This document shows, piece after piece, positions 7,748 to 15,447 of a stretch of 33,290 nucleotides of DNA; positions within the stretch are counted from its first letter, which is position 1; the number at the start of each line of letters is the position of its first letter. This stretch comes from Bacillus thermozeamaize (lineage in GTDB: Bacteria > Bacillota > Bacilli > ZCTH02-B2): the NCBI GenBank assembly GCA_002159075.1, contig LZRT01000045.1, positions 1 through 33,290 on the forward strand, given 5' to 3'. The notes under the pieces were generated by a model, which saw nothing but the letters and a program-made list of their open reading frames with translations, was not told the origin of the DNA and did not search any database. A program made the position numbers and the translations under genes.

Positions 7748-7827
7748 GCCGCATATTTTAAAAAACGATAGATCATACATGAGGACGAAATGAGCATGAA
7801 GATCGGCGGAAAGGGGATTTTACCCTC

Positions 7828-7920
7828 ATGGATGCCAAGGTATCTGTTTCCGTGAGATATGTGCTGTTTTTTGTCTTGTTGCTCTTTGTATTGCTGGCCA
7901 TCGTCACTCCATTAAAATAG
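7828..7920 (+). CDS. Small hydrophobic membrane peptide (30 aa)
   Basis: A short open frame encoding MDAKVSVSVRYVLFFVLLLF followed by VLLAIVTPLK: a short polar head, one uninterrupted membrane-spanning helix (residues ~11-26) and a short tail. AAAGGGG lies 11 bases before the ATG, somewhat far. The stop codon is directly followed by a hairpin. I do not recognise the family. The hydrophobic pattern and the terminator support a real gene; the modest ribosome site and tiny size leave doubt. It converges with the small gene at 7954. Confidence 0.45.
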   Translation: MDAKVSVSVRYVLFFVLLLFVLLAIVTPLK

Positions 7921-7944
7921 GCGAAGAGATATTTCTCCTCGCCT
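7919..7944. terminator. Hairpin between two convergent small genes
   Basis: GGCGA-A-GAGA / TCTC-C-TCGCC stem with one A/C mismatch and loop TATT. It starts at the stop codon of the plus-strand small gene and lies 10 bases beyond the stop of the minus-strand one, so it can serve both. Confidence 0.6.
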
Positions 7945-7953
7945 CACTGCTTT

Positions 7954-8079
7954 TCAAAAGATCGCAGGAATCAACACCATCAGCAAACCAATAAGCACAA
8001 AGAAGCCGACAGGCGCGGCTATTTTCAACCGTTCGGAGTAGTACTCGCTATCCCGCAATTTCACTTTGGATTCAGCCAT
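7954..8079 (-). CDS. Small single-span membrane protein (41 aa)
   Basis: Encodes MAESKVKLRDSEYYSERLKI followed by AAPVGFFVLIGLLMVLIPAIF. A charged N-terminal half of about 19 residues is followed by one membrane helix that runs to the C-terminus. A strong ribosome binding site (AAGGAGG, 7 bases before the ATG) supports translation. I do not recognise a family; the layout (charged cytosolic head, C-terminal anchor) resembles many tiny Bacillales membrane proteins. It lies downstream of pncB in the same direction, 125 bases away. Confidence 0.7.
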   Translation of the reverse strand: MAESKVKLRDSEYYSERLKIAAPVGFFVLIGLLMVLIPAIF

Positions 8080-8173
8080 GATGCATCCTCCTTTTCGTGT
8101 CATCTCCGCGCTTGGAAATGGTTCCTGCCACTTCTCAAGGACCCATGCTTGTCATCATTGTACAACAAATCAG

Positions 8174-8196
8174 GGAGAAATGCAGCTGCCTTCTCC
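8174..8196 (-). terminator. pncB: Possible terminator after pncB
   Basis: GGAGAA / TTCTCC stem around a GC-rich palindromic centre (GCAGCTGC), 9 bases past the pncB stop codon. The following minus-strand tail TGATTTGTTG is only moderately U-rich. Confidence 0.4.
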
Positions 8197-8204
8197 GCGC
8201 GCAT

Positions 8205-9659
8205 CTACTCCTTTTCCCCTCTGGCTTTCGAGTTTCGCCCCTCCAGAATCAACCGGTTTTTCAGCTCCCATAACCGATGCGACAAGTCGACATGGTAGGT
8301 ATGCGGGTTGATCAAGCGTTTGATTTCTTCGGAAAAAGTGGACAATTCCTGTTTGGCATAGGCCTGAATTTCCATGACAGAAGGGGATTGGTAGACCAGC
8401 TCGCCCCTGATGAAAACGGGGACCAACAGCGGACGGGCGGTAAAACGCTCCACCGTTTTTCGTTTCCAGGTATCGACAGGATCAAATAATTCCAGCGGTT
8501 TGCCCGGATCCACTTCCTCATCAATCAGGTGTATCAGATCGGCTGTCGCCATGCCCGACGGCAAGTAAATCCGCGTCACCTGTTTAATCCCCGGCGTCGT
8601 GATTTTTTTGGTATTTTCCGATATCTTGATTTTCGGAATCATTTTCCCCTGGTGTTCCTCAGCAGCCAGTTTATACACCCCGCCTAGCGAAGGACAATCC
8701 TCTGATGTGATCAGGCTTGTCCCTACCCCGTACACATCAATCTTCGCACCTTGCAATCGCAAGTCGGCGATCACTTCCTCATTCAGATCGCTGGAAGCGA
8801 CAATGATCGCATCGGGAAAACCGGCCTCATCCAGCATCCGTCTGGCCACTTTGGACAAATACGCCAAATCTCCCGAGTCCAGTCTGATGCCGAGAAAACG
8901 ATGCCCCTGTTCCCTGAGCTCCTTGGCGACGCGAATGGCATTGGGCAATCCGCTGCGCAGGGTGTCATACGTATCCACCAGCAGCAGGCAGTTATCCGGG
9001 AATGTCCTTGCGTACGCACGGAAAGCTTCCAATTCGGAAGGAAAACTGAGCACCCAACTGTGGGCGTGCGTTCCCCGGACAGGAATCCCGAAACGTTTTC
9101 CTGCCAGCGTATTGGATGTGGCTTCACATCCCCCGATCATCGCGGCCCTGGCCCCGTAAAGAGCGGCATCCATTCCTTGCGCGCGCCGCGACCCAAACTC
9201 CAGAACCGGCTTTCCGCCTGCCGCTTTCACTATTCTGGCCGCCTTTGTCGCGATCAGCGTCTGGTGGTTGACAATGTTCAAAAGAGCCGTCTCCAGCAGT
9301 TGCGCCTCGATGATGCGCGCCTCGATGCGAATCAGCGGCTCGTTGGGAAAAACGACCGTTCCTTCCGGAATCGCGTAAAGATCGCCCTGGAACCGAAAAT
9401 TGCGTAAAAGCTGAAGAAAATCCTCTTCAAACATTTTCAGGCTTCGCAAATAATCAATCTCTTCTTTAGAAAAGTGCAGTTGCTGTATATACTCGATCAC
9501 CTGTTCCAGGCCCGCCGCAATCGCATAGCCATTCCCGCAGGGATTTTGCCGATAAAAAAGATCAAACACCACTCGTTGATCCGCTTTTCCCTCTTTAAAA
9601 TAGCCATGCATCATCGTCAGTTGGTAAAAATCAGTGTGTAAAGCGGACGTTTCCAACAA
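8205..9659 (-). CDS. pncB: Nicotinate phosphoribosyltransferase
   Basis: A 484-residue enzyme that joins nicotinate and PRPP to nicotinate mononucleotide, the entry of the Preiss-Handler NAD salvage route. The N-terminus LHTDFYQLTMMHGYFKEGKA and FDLFYRQNP are hallmark PncB sequence. EFGSRRAQG and GTHAHSWVLSF mark the phosphoribosyl site, and IRLDSGDLAYLSK and ASSDLNEEVI continue the barrel. The length fits the longer Bacillus type. The start is TTG: AGGGGGG lies 6-7 bases before it. Divergent from the trypsin-like protease gene, with its own probable promoter. NAD supply may help the neighbouring NAD-dependent dehydrogenases, but no shared regulation is visible. Confidence 0.95.
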   Translation of the reverse strand: MLETSALHTDFYQLTMMHGYFKEGKADQRVVFDLFYRQNPCGNGYAIAAGLEQVIEYIQQLHFSKEEIDYLRSLKMFEEDFLQLLRNFRFQGDLYAIPEGTVVFPNEPLIRIEARIIEAQLLETALLNIVNHQTLIATKAARIVKAAGGKPVLEFGSRRAQGMDAALYGARAAMIGGCEATSNTLAGKRFGIPVRGTHAHSWVLSFPSELEAFRAYARTFPDNCLLLVDTYDTLRSGLPNAIRVAKELREQGHRFLGIRLDSGDLAYLSKVARRMLDEAGFPDAIIVASSDLNEEVIADLRLQGAKIDVYGVGTSLITSEDCPSLGGVYKLAAEEHQGKMIPKIKISENTKKITTPGIKQVTRIYLPSGMATADLIHLIDEEVDPGKPLELFDPVDTWKRKTVERFTARPLLVPVFIRGELVYQSPSVMEIQAYAKQELSTFSEEIKRLINPHTYHVDLSHRLWELKNRLILEGRNSKARGEKE

Positions 9660-9707
9660 AAACCCCCCTGTTTTTCATCTCTCTCGCTTTCTTTCAGGCT
9701 TAGTCCT

Positions 9708-9737
9708 ATTGTAACACAGAGTAGAAACGAGGTTGAA
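9708..9737 (-). promoter_or_regulatory. pncB: Probable SigA promoter of pncB
   Basis: On the minus strand TTCAAC (9732-9737), an 18-base spacer and TACAAT (9708-9713), about 50 bases before the TTG start. Confidence 0.55.
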
Positions 9738-9804
9738 ATGACTGGCACCCCTCCGCTTGTTCGAACATATCTTGAAAATACAGTCTACGCGAGGGGTGAA
9801 CATC

Positions 9805-10530
9805 ATGAAGTACCGTCGTACTTCACGGAAATCCAAGATGACACCCGAACACGTTACGTCCACTGCCGCCAGCCAACATCCTTTCAACACCTTTGTCGAC
9901 GTCGTGGATACGGTTAAAGAAGGCGTCGTCTCGCTGGAAACACAGGATAAAGCCAGCAACCGTTATCTGGATGACAACTTTTTTCGCTATTTGTTCCCGG
10001 AATTCAAAAAACCTCGCACATCCAGCTTCGGCACCGGGTTTATCATCCATCCCAAAGGGTATATTCTGACCAATGAACATGTCATACACCAGGCGGAACA
10101 AGTATATGTAAAATTATGGAACAGCCGCAAAAAAAACGCTGACGTCGTCTGGACCAATCCGGAAAGGGATCTGGCCGTCTTGCGCATTCACCATCCCCAG
10201 CCGCTCAAGCCATTAAGACTAGGATCCTCAGCTGAAACAAAACCCGGGGAGTGGGTGATCGCCGTTGGAAATCCCCTCGGTTTTGACCATACGGTCACTG
10301 TCGGTGTAATCAGCGCAAAAAACCGGCCCTTAAAAACGGCTGAACGGTATTATCCCAATGTCATCCAAACCGATGCCGCAATCAATCCGGGAAACAGCGG
10401 CGGACCGTTAATCAATATTCTCGGAGAAGTGATCGGGGTGAATGTCGCTGTCGCCCAACCTTCTCAAAGCATCGGTTTTGCCATTGCCATCGACAGCATC
10501 AAGCCGCTGATCAAGCAATTTATATATTGA
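9805..10530 (+). CDS. Trypsin-like serine protease (HtrA-like, no PDZ domain)
   Basis: A 241-residue S1C-type protease. The triad is readable as H92 (TNEHVI), D122 (RDLAVL) and S198 (NPGNSGGPL). The protein ends right after the protease fold (IGFAIAIDSIKPLIKQFIY), so the C-terminal PDZ domain of usual HtrA proteins is absent. The N-terminus is basic (MKYRRTSRKSK) with no clear signal peptide or membrane helix, unlike Bacillus HtrA paralogues, so it may be cytosolic or act in the spore; its location is not certain. The ATG at 9805 follows AGGGGTG by 6 bases and was preferred over an upstream in-frame ATG at 9757. Confidence 0.87.
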   Translation: MKYRRTSRKSKMTPEHVTSTAASQHPFNTFVDVVDTVKEGVVSLETQDKASNRYLDDNFFRYLFPEFKKPRTSSFGTGFIIHPKGYILTNEHVIHQAEQVYVKLWNSRKKNADVVWTNPERDLAVLRIHHPQPLKPLRLGSSAETKPGEWVIAVGNPLGFDHTVTVGVISAKNRPLKTAERYYPNVIQTDAAINPGNSGGPLINILGEVIGVNVAVAQPSQSIGFAIAIDSIKPLIKQFIY

Positions 10531-10547
10531 TATAAAAAAATATAAAA

Positions 10548-10582
10548 GGGGCTGCCCCGATTTCATCCGATGGGACAGCCCT
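10548..10582. terminator. Bidirectional terminator after the protease gene
   Basis: GGGGCTGCCCC / GGGACAGCCCT stem with one mismatch. The minus-strand side runs into CTTTTATATTTTTTTATA, good for the YckD-like gene; the plus-strand side ends the protease gene. It resembles the hairpin after rpsT at 23032-23066. Confidence 0.75.
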
Positions 10583-10594
10583 ATCCAATCCAGC

Positions 10595-11020
10595 TTAAGG
10601 TTTCTGGGTCATTTCTTCCCTTGAGTCATCGCTTCCCCGCGGTTTTTCGCCTTTTTTATGCCAACAAGGCAGATAATCGTTTTGTTGCTTCCGCTTGTAG
10701 TGTTCTTCCAGCCTCTTCAGCTTCTTCTGTTTCGTCTGTTCAGTAATCAACCCGTATTCCGCGTAAAGCTCAATCAATTTGACGTGATCTTCGTACAGAC
10801 GACGGTGAATTTCAGCCAGCCGTTTCTTCTGTTTCTCGGTTAACGATACATGGGAATGTTCGCTATCCGGTTCAACCGTCCCGTCATCATGGCTCCGACT
10901 GGCTTCACCCTGCAGGAAGCCATTCTCCTGGCCGCTAGCAGACGTAACGCCTTGAAAGGATGCCAGAAGCAAGAATATCCCCAAAAGGGAAACGGCCAAT
11001 TGTGAAACGAAGCGGTTCAT
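10595..11020 (-). CDS. Secreted YckD-like (DUF2680) protein
   Basis: A 141-residue exported protein. Residues 1-28 form a signal peptide: MNRF, a hydrophobic core LAVSLLGIFLLLASFQG, then an ASG-type cleavage region. After an acidic, His-containing linker, residues ~60-105 resemble DUF2680/YckD: LTEKQKKRLAEIHRRLYEDH and LIELYAEYGLITEQ, a helical hairpin. The C-terminus is charged and disordered. Function is unknown; YckD-type proteins are secreted small helical proteins. The ATG at 11020 was chosen because AAGGAG lies 9 bases before it, whereas the ATG at 11029 abuts that same site. Confidence 0.75.
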   Translation of the reverse strand: MNRFVSQLAVSLLGIFLLLASFQGVTSASGQENGFLQGEASRSHDDGTVEPDSEHSHVSLTEKQKKRLAEIHRRLYEDHVKLIELYAEYGLITEQTKQKKLKRLEEHYKRKQQNDYLPCWHKKGEKPRGSDDSREEMTQKP

Positions 11021-11124
11021 CACCTTCATCTCCTTCTCGATTGTATATCGTGGCGACGAAGGTTATTTTATCCATTTCATCCCAAATTATGACCGATTCG
11101 TGCCGTTTCCCCTGGCGTCCTGAT

Positions 11125-12000
11125 TCATTTGAGGTAGTTGGTGACTTTGGCTTTGTTGCGAAGCTCATTCAGCCATGGTTCCATCTTTTCCGCAATTTTT
11201 TGCTGAAGAATTTGCTGCCGAATTTCTTCTTTCTTTTCTTCATATTTGGCCGGCACGGGCTGTTTGTGATCCTCAACACGGATGATGTGGTAGCCGAATT
11301 GGGATTTGACGGGCTGGCTCGTTTCACCCGGTTTTAACGAAAAGGCGACCTCTTCAAATTCCGGTACCATATCCCCGCGTTTAAAATATCCCAGGTCACC
11401 GCCGTTGGCCTTGCTGGCCTCGTCCGTGGAATACTGCTTGGCCAGCTCTTCGAAGGATTCACCCTGATCCAGCTTGGCGCGAATTTCTTTGGCCTGCGCT
11501 TCCGTCTCTACCAGGATGTGCCGGGCTTTCACTTGCTCCGGTTCTCCAAACATGTCCTTGTTCTCCTCAAAGTAAGCCTTTATCTCTTCTTCACTGATCT
11601 TGATCTCCGGCTTCAAGAGGCCTTCTATCAGCAGTTGATTGCGGACATCTTGTTTGAGCATGTCTTCCGTAATCCCATACTGGGCCAGATACATCTGAAA
11701 TGACGCATCGCCGCCAAACTGTTCCTTCATTTCATCCATCCGCTCACGGACCTGTTGTTCAGTGGCAGTAACGCCTTTTTCTTTGGCAGCTTGCTGGATC
11801 AATTTCTGATCAATCATCCGATCCAGCAATTGTTTCCCGCCCTGTTTCAGCAACTCCTGATAAAACTCTTCTTTGGTGATCACCTCACCGTTGATTTCAG
11901 CCACCACTTCCCCCTTCCCCGTGGTGCAAGCGGTAAGCGCCAGTAACACGAAAACGGTCCCGATGATCACAAACCAATTTCTCGAATGACGTAGTGTCAA
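11125..12000 (-). CDS. prsA: Foldase lipoprotein PrsA (parvulin-type PPIase)
   Basis: A 291-residue lipoprotein. The N-terminus has a hydrophobic stretch and the lipobox LTAC (Cys at ~25), so it is lipid-anchored outside the membrane. An SurA/PrsA-like N-domain (EINGEVITKEEFYQELLKQG) precedes a parvulin domain at about residues 135-235 (VKARHILVETEAQAKEI, YSTDEASKANGGDLGYF, GETSQPVKSQFGYHIIRVED). It assists folding of secreted proteins by cis-trans prolyl isomerisation. The start is TTG, with GGAGG 9 bases before it. A SigA-type promoter lies inside the 3' end of the preceding gene. Confidence 0.93.
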   Translation of the reverse strand: MTLRHSRNWFVIIGTVFVLLALTACTTGKGEVVAEINGEVITKEEFYQELLKQGGKQLLDRMIDQKLIQQAAKEKGVTATEQQVRERMDEMKEQFGGDASFQMYLAQYGITEDMLKQDVRNQLLIEGLLKPEIKISEEEIKAYFEENKDMFGEPEQVKARHILVETEAQAKEIRAKLDQGESFEELAKQYSTDEASKANGGDLGYFKRGDMVPEFEEVAFSLKPGETSQPVKSQFGYHIIRVEDHKQPVPAKYEEKKEEIRQQILQQKIAEKMEPWLNELRNKAKVTNYLK

Positions 12001-12063
12001 GATGGCATTCCTCCTCGTCTTCAGCCCAACTCGTCCCCTGAAACCTAAACGTCATGCTAGTGT

Positions 12064-12093
12064 ATTGTACCAAAGTTCATATGTATCCATCAA
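12064..12093 (-). promoter_or_regulatory. prsA: Probable SigA promoter of prsA
   Basis: On the minus strand TTGATG (12088-12093), an 18-base spacer and TACAAT (12064-12069). It overlaps the last codons of the upstream unknown gene; the leader before prsA is about 60 bases. Confidence 0.6.
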
Positions 12094-12361
12094 CGTGCTG
12101 TCCGAGATGGGGATATAATTGCCTTTCCACGGTGCGACGAAACAAATCGTCCGGATGACGAGCATGAGCCGTTCCTTTCTCGTAGCCAGCGGTGTCGCGG
12201 CGCAGCAGATAAAGCTGCGTCAGCCAGGAGGAAATGCCCTTTCCGGAAGGAACCATCTCCACTCGTTCGACGGCCTTGTTCGCTTCCCTCCAATAAAGCT
12301 GCACATCCTGATAGGTAAGGTGCCCCGTTTGCATGAGATAAGGAACCATCGGTGGCAACAT
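12077..12361 (-). CDS. Hypothetical protein (94 aa)
   Basis: A 94-residue basic, soluble-looking protein beginning MLPPMVPYLMQTGHLTYQDV, with several helices and no Cys, signal peptide or membrane span. I do not recognise the family. The ATG at 12361 has AAGGG 8 bases before it; a GTG three codons upstream overlaps that site. It follows the pterin-dehydratase-like gene after 71 bases that contain a terminator, so its own promoter is unclear. It occupies the place where other Bacillales genomes continue with dnaJ and prmA. Codon use and direction match the neighbours, supporting a real gene. Confidence 0.6.
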   Translation of the reverse strand: MLPPMVPYLMQTGHLTYQDVQLYWREANKAVERVEMVPSGKGISSWLTQLYLLRRDTAGYEKGTAHARHPDDLFRRTVERQLYPHLGQHVDGYI

Positions 12362-12392
12362 CTTTATCACCCTTCATTCCATGAATGGCTGT

Positions 12393-12417
12393 AAAGAAAA
12401 AGGCCCCCAACGGGACC
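12393..12417 (-). terminator. Terminator after the pterin-dehydratase-like gene
   Basis: On the minus strand GGTCCC-GTTG-GGGGCC followed by TTTTTCTTT: a short GC stem with a clear U-tract. Confidence 0.7.
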
Positions 12418-12432
12418 GTCCCTATGAACCCA

Positions 12433-12744
12433 TTATACCACTTGTGAACGGACAAACTGACGAAAAATCTGATCGGCAGCCATCGCCAGCGCAAAATCTT
12501 TTCCCGTTATGCCGTGTCCTTCGTGATCGACGGTATACAACCTGAGCTGAACTTGACGAGATGTAAGGTGAATTTCCGGGAGGTGCTTTAGCTCTTTCGC
12601 CTTTGCGCAGAACAGGCTGACAAATTGAATCGCCTCTTCATCACGTTCAAACAGAAAGGTTTTTTCCAGCCGCTGGTCTTTCTCTTCCCATTGCGAAAGA
12701 TAGCGCATATAAACGGCAATCTGGTGCTGATTCAGCTTCGCCAT
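12433..12744 (-). CDS. Pterin-4a-carbinolamine dehydratase-like protein, active site degenerate
   Basis: A 103-residue protein with the DCoH/PCD layout: LSQWEEKDQRLEKTFLF, then DEEAIQFVSLFCAKAKELKH, then LPEIHLTSRQVQLRLYTVD, then HGITGKDFALA. Active PCDs carry an His-His-Pro in the second block and another His in the 'TTHD' segment. Here the pair reads H-L-P and the segment reads T-V-D, so two of three catalytic His are missing. It may be a non-catalytic relative. The ATG at 12744 follows AGGTG by 7 bases. The reading frame is open to 12816, but that part contains the promoter, whose TATAATG gives a false ATG. It is flanked by terminators on both sides and so is a one-gene unit. Confidence 0.7.
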   Translation of the reverse strand: MAKLNQHQIAVYMRYLSQWEEKDQRLEKTFLFERDEEAIQFVSLFCAKAKELKHLPEIHLTSRQVQLRLYTVDHEGHGITGKDFALAMAADQIFRQFVRSQVV

Positions 12745-12784
12745 CCCCGAGCACCTCGCTTCACCACGAGTTAAATATAGTTTC

Positions 12785-12813
12785 ATTATACGCGAAAAAA
12801 GGAAAAGAGGCAA
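12785..12813 (-). promoter_or_regulatory. SigA promoter of the pterin-dehydratase-like gene
   Basis: On the minus strand TTGCCT (12808-12813), a 17-base spacer and a perfect TATAAT (12785-12790). The transcript would start near 12778, about 34 bases before the ATG. Confidence 0.8.
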
Positions 12814-12872
12814 CAATCAGCATACACACACAAACTACGGATCACCTGATGTGGCCTATGGCCAAGGAAAAA

Positions 12873-12897
12873 GCAGGCCGAACATGAATCGGCCTGC
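12873..12897 (-). terminator. dnaK: Strong terminator after dnaK
   Basis: Perfect 9-bp stem GCAGGCCGA / TCGGCCTGC, followed on the minus strand by TTTTTCC, 5 bases past the dnaK stop. It closes the heat-shock operon. Confidence 0.9.
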
Positions 12898-12902
12898 CTT
12901 TG

Positions 12903-14759
12903 TCATTTGGACTCACTTTTATCGTCATCCACCACTTCGTATTCAGCATCCACCACGTTCTCTTTCTGGCCATTCTGGCCAGTTGCCCCGGAATCGGAGG
13001 CGTTCTGTGCAGATTGTGCCTGCTGCGCCGCCTGCTGATAAAGTTTGACGGACATTTCTTGAACCACCTGGTTCAGTTTTTCCATGGCCTGTTTGATCGC
13101 TTGCTCGTCATTGCCTTCCAGCGCCTTTTTCAATTCATCCTTGGCCTGGTTGGCCTTTTCCACATCTGCCTTATCCACCTTGTCGCCGAGATCCTTCAAG
13201 GTTTTCTCGGTGGTAAAGATCAGATGATCGGCCTGATTTCGCAACTCGGCCGCTTCACGCCGCTTGCGGTCCTCTTCCGCGTGCAGTTCCGCTTCTTTGA
13301 TCATCCGTTGAATCTCTTCCTCGCTCAGACCACTGCCACCGGTAATCGTGATCTTCTGGCTCTTGCCGGTTCCCAAATCCTTTGCCGACACATTGACAAT
13401 GCCGTTGGCGTCAATGTCAAAGGTGACCTCGATTTGCGGCACGCCCCGCGGCGCCGGCGGAATGTCGGTCAGCGTAAAGCGGCCTAAGGATTTGTTGTCG
13501 GCAGCCATCGGCCGCTCGCCCTGCAGCACGTGAATTTCCACGGAGGTTTGGTTATCTGTGGCCGTCGAAAAGATCTGCGACTTACTTGTCGGTATGGTGG
13601 TATTCCGTTCGATCAATTTGGTAAAAACGCCGCCCAGGGTTTCGATCCCCAGCGACAGCGGCGTGACATCCAGGAGCACGACATCCTTGACCTCGCCTGA
13701 CAGGACACCGCCCTGGATGGCAGCGCCAAGCGCCACCACTTCATCCGGGTTGACCCCTTTGTGAGGTTCCTTGCCGATCAGTTTCTTGATCGCTTCCTGG
13801 ACTGCCGGAATCCGCGTCGAACCGCCAACCAGCACCACTTTGTCGATGTCGCTCGGGCTCAGGCCGGCATCGCTCAATGCCTGCCGGGTCGGACCCAGCG
13901 TCCGTTCCACCAAGTCCCGCGTGAGATCTTCAAACTTGGCACGTGTCAAATCCAGCTCCAAGTGTTTTGGGCCGGTGGCATCCGCGGCAATAAACGGCAG
14001 CGAGATATTGGTCGTCAAAACGCCCGAGAGATCTTTTTTCGCTTTTTCAGCCGCTTCTTTTAAGCGTTGCATCGCCATCCTGTCGTTTCTCAAGTCAATG
14101 TTGGTCTGCGCCTTGAACGTCTCGACAAGATAGTCGATGATCCGCTGGTCGAAGTCATCGCCGCCCAGATGGTTGTCCCCGCTGGTGGCTTTCACTTCAA
14201 AAAATCCGTCGCCAAGTTCCAAGATGGAGACGTCGAAGGTACCGCCGCCCAAGTCGAAGACCAGAATCGTTTGGTCCTCTTCCTTATCCAAGCCATACGC
14301 CAAAGAGGCGGCTGTCGGTTCGTTGATGATCCGCAGCACTTCCAGACCCGCAATCCGTCCCGCATCCTTGGTGGCCTGCCGCTGGGCATCGTTGAAATAG
14401 GCAGGAACCGTGATCACCGCTTGCGTCACCGGTTCTCCCAGATAAGCTTCCGCGTCCGCCTTCAGCTTCTGCAGGATCATCGCAGAAATTTCCTGCGGTG
14501 TGTATTCCTTGCCTTCAATGTTGGTTTTATGATTGGTCCCCATGTGACGCTTGATCGAGATGATCGTCCGCTCCGGGTTGGTGATCGCCTGGCGTTTGGC
14601 GGCCTCGCCGACAAGGCGTTGACCATCCTTTGTAAAAGCGACGACGGAAGGCGTCGTCCGTCCCCCTTCGGCGTTGGGAATGACGATCGCCTCGCCGCCT
14701 TCCATCACGGCCATACAGGAGTTGGTGGTTCCCAAGTCAATGCCTAGCACTTTTCCCAT
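12903..14759 (-). CDS. dnaK: Chaperone DnaK (Hsp70)
   Basis: A 618-residue Hsp70 with the opening [20 protein letters not shown], phosphate-binding motif [29 protein letters not shown], the interdomain linker [15 protein letters not shown] and the substrate domain, ending in a Gln/Asn-rich lid tail and the acidic [10 protein letters not shown]. It binds unfolded peptides in an ATP-driven cycle and needs a J-domain partner and GrpE. It lies 29 bases after grpE in the HrcA/CIRCE-controlled operon. Unusually, dnaJ does not follow: the next element is a strong terminator and then an unrelated gene. Confidence 0.99.
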   Translation of the reverse strand: MGKVLGIDLGTTNSCMAVMEGGEAIVIPNAEGGRTTPSVVAFTKDGQRLVGEAAKRQAITNPERTIISIKRHMGTNHKTNIEGKEYTPQEISAMILQKLKADAEAYLGEPVTQAVITVPAYFNDAQRQATKDAGRIAGLEVLRIINEPTAASLAYGLDKEEDQTILVFDLGGGTFDVSILELGDGFFEVKATSGDNHLGGDDFDQRIIDYLVETFKAQTNIDLRNDRMAMQRLKEAAEKAKKDLSGVLTTNISLPFIAADATGPKHLELDLTRAKFEDLTRDLVERTLGPTRQALSDAGLSPSDIDKVVLVGGSTRIPAVQEAIKKLIGKEPHKGVNPDEVVALGAAIQGGVLSGEVKDVVLLDVTPLSLGIETLGGVFTKLIERNTTIPTSKSQIFSTATDNQTSVEIHVLQGERPMAADNKSLGRFTLTDIPPAPRGVPQIEVTFDIDANGIVNVSAKDLGTGKSQKITITGGSGLSEEEIQRMIKEAELHAEEDRKRREAAELRNQADHLIFTTEKTLKDLGDKVDKADVEKANQAKDELKKALEGNDEQAIKQAMEKLNQVVQEMSVKLYQQAAQQAQSAQNASDSGATGQNGQKENVVDAEYEVVDDDKSESK

Positions 14760-14788
14760 ACGATTCCCTCCACTATTTCATCGGTTGT

Positions 14789-15436
14789 CTACCCACTCAC
14801 TTTAACCATGGCAGGGCGGATCACCCGATCTTTCAGGCGATACCCCTTTTGCAGCACTTCAATCACAGTCCCTTCCTCGTGGTCTTCGGAAGGTTCCTTC
14901 ATCACAGCTTCATGCAGGAATGGATCAAAAGGCTTCCCCAGGGACTCAATTTCTTCCAATCCTGCCGAGGAAAGGACATCCATCAATTGTTTGTATACCA
15001 TTTCGACTCCCTGGAGCAAGGGGGAATCAGCATCGGCAGTTTTTCCCGCCACAATCGCCCGTTCGAAATTATCGATGACAGGCAAAAGGGACTCGATGAT
15101 TCCGGCCGCCGCATATTTGGCCAGCTCCTCCTTTTCCTGTCGCGTGCGCCTGCGAAAATTTTCGAAGTCGGCCTGCGCGCGCAAAAACCGCTGATAATTC
15201 TCTTGGGCTTCCGCTTGGGCAGATTCCAGCTGCGCGCGCAACTGCTGAATCTCCCGTTCCCGTTCATCGGCCTCGGACTCCTGTGCATGGTCAGAGACCT
15301 CTTCTTCCGCAGATTCAGAGGCCTCTTCCGCAACAGGAGTATTGCCGTTCGTATCTTCCTCGCGTTGCTCTTCCTTTTGTTCGTGGCCAAGTTCCTTGTG
15401 TTCGTGGTGATGCTGCTGGTTTTCTTGTTCTGTCAC
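14789..15436 (-). CDS. grpE: Nucleotide exchange factor GrpE
   Basis: A 215-residue GrpE, the ADP-release factor for DnaK. The first ~60 residues are very acidic and His-rich (QQHHHEHKELGHEQKEEQ), probably disordered and longer than in many homologues. A long coiled-coil helix follows (residues ~60-110, with FLRAQADFENFRRRTRQE), then the beta-domain (GKPFDPFLHEAVMKEPSEDH, VLQKGYRLKDRVIRPAMVKV). The start is GTG, with AGGAGGG at normal distance. It begins 11 bases after hrcA and is cotranscribed with it. Confidence 0.97.
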   Translation of the reverse strand: MTEQENQQHHHEHKELGHEQKEEQREEDTNGNTPVAEEASESAEEEVSDHAQESEADEREREIQQLRAQLESAQAEAQENYQRFLRAQADFENFRRRTRQEKEELAKYAAAGIIESLLPVIDNFERAIVAGKTADADSPLLQGVEMVYKQLMDVLSSAGLEEIESLGKPFDPFLHEAVMKEPSEDHEEGTVIEVLQKGYRLKDRVIRPAMVKVSG

Positions 15437-15447
15437 AAATAACCCTC

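Noticed and set aside
12432-12437. TATAAT as promoter of the 94-residue unknown gene
   Set aside because: No acceptable -35, it overlaps the stop codon of the preceding gene, and a terminator lies between it and the unknown gene.
12090-12494. 134-residue minus-strand open frame overlapping the unknown gene
   Set aside because: It overlaps both neighbouring genes in another frame, has no ribosome site, and reads like low-complexity shadow sequence.
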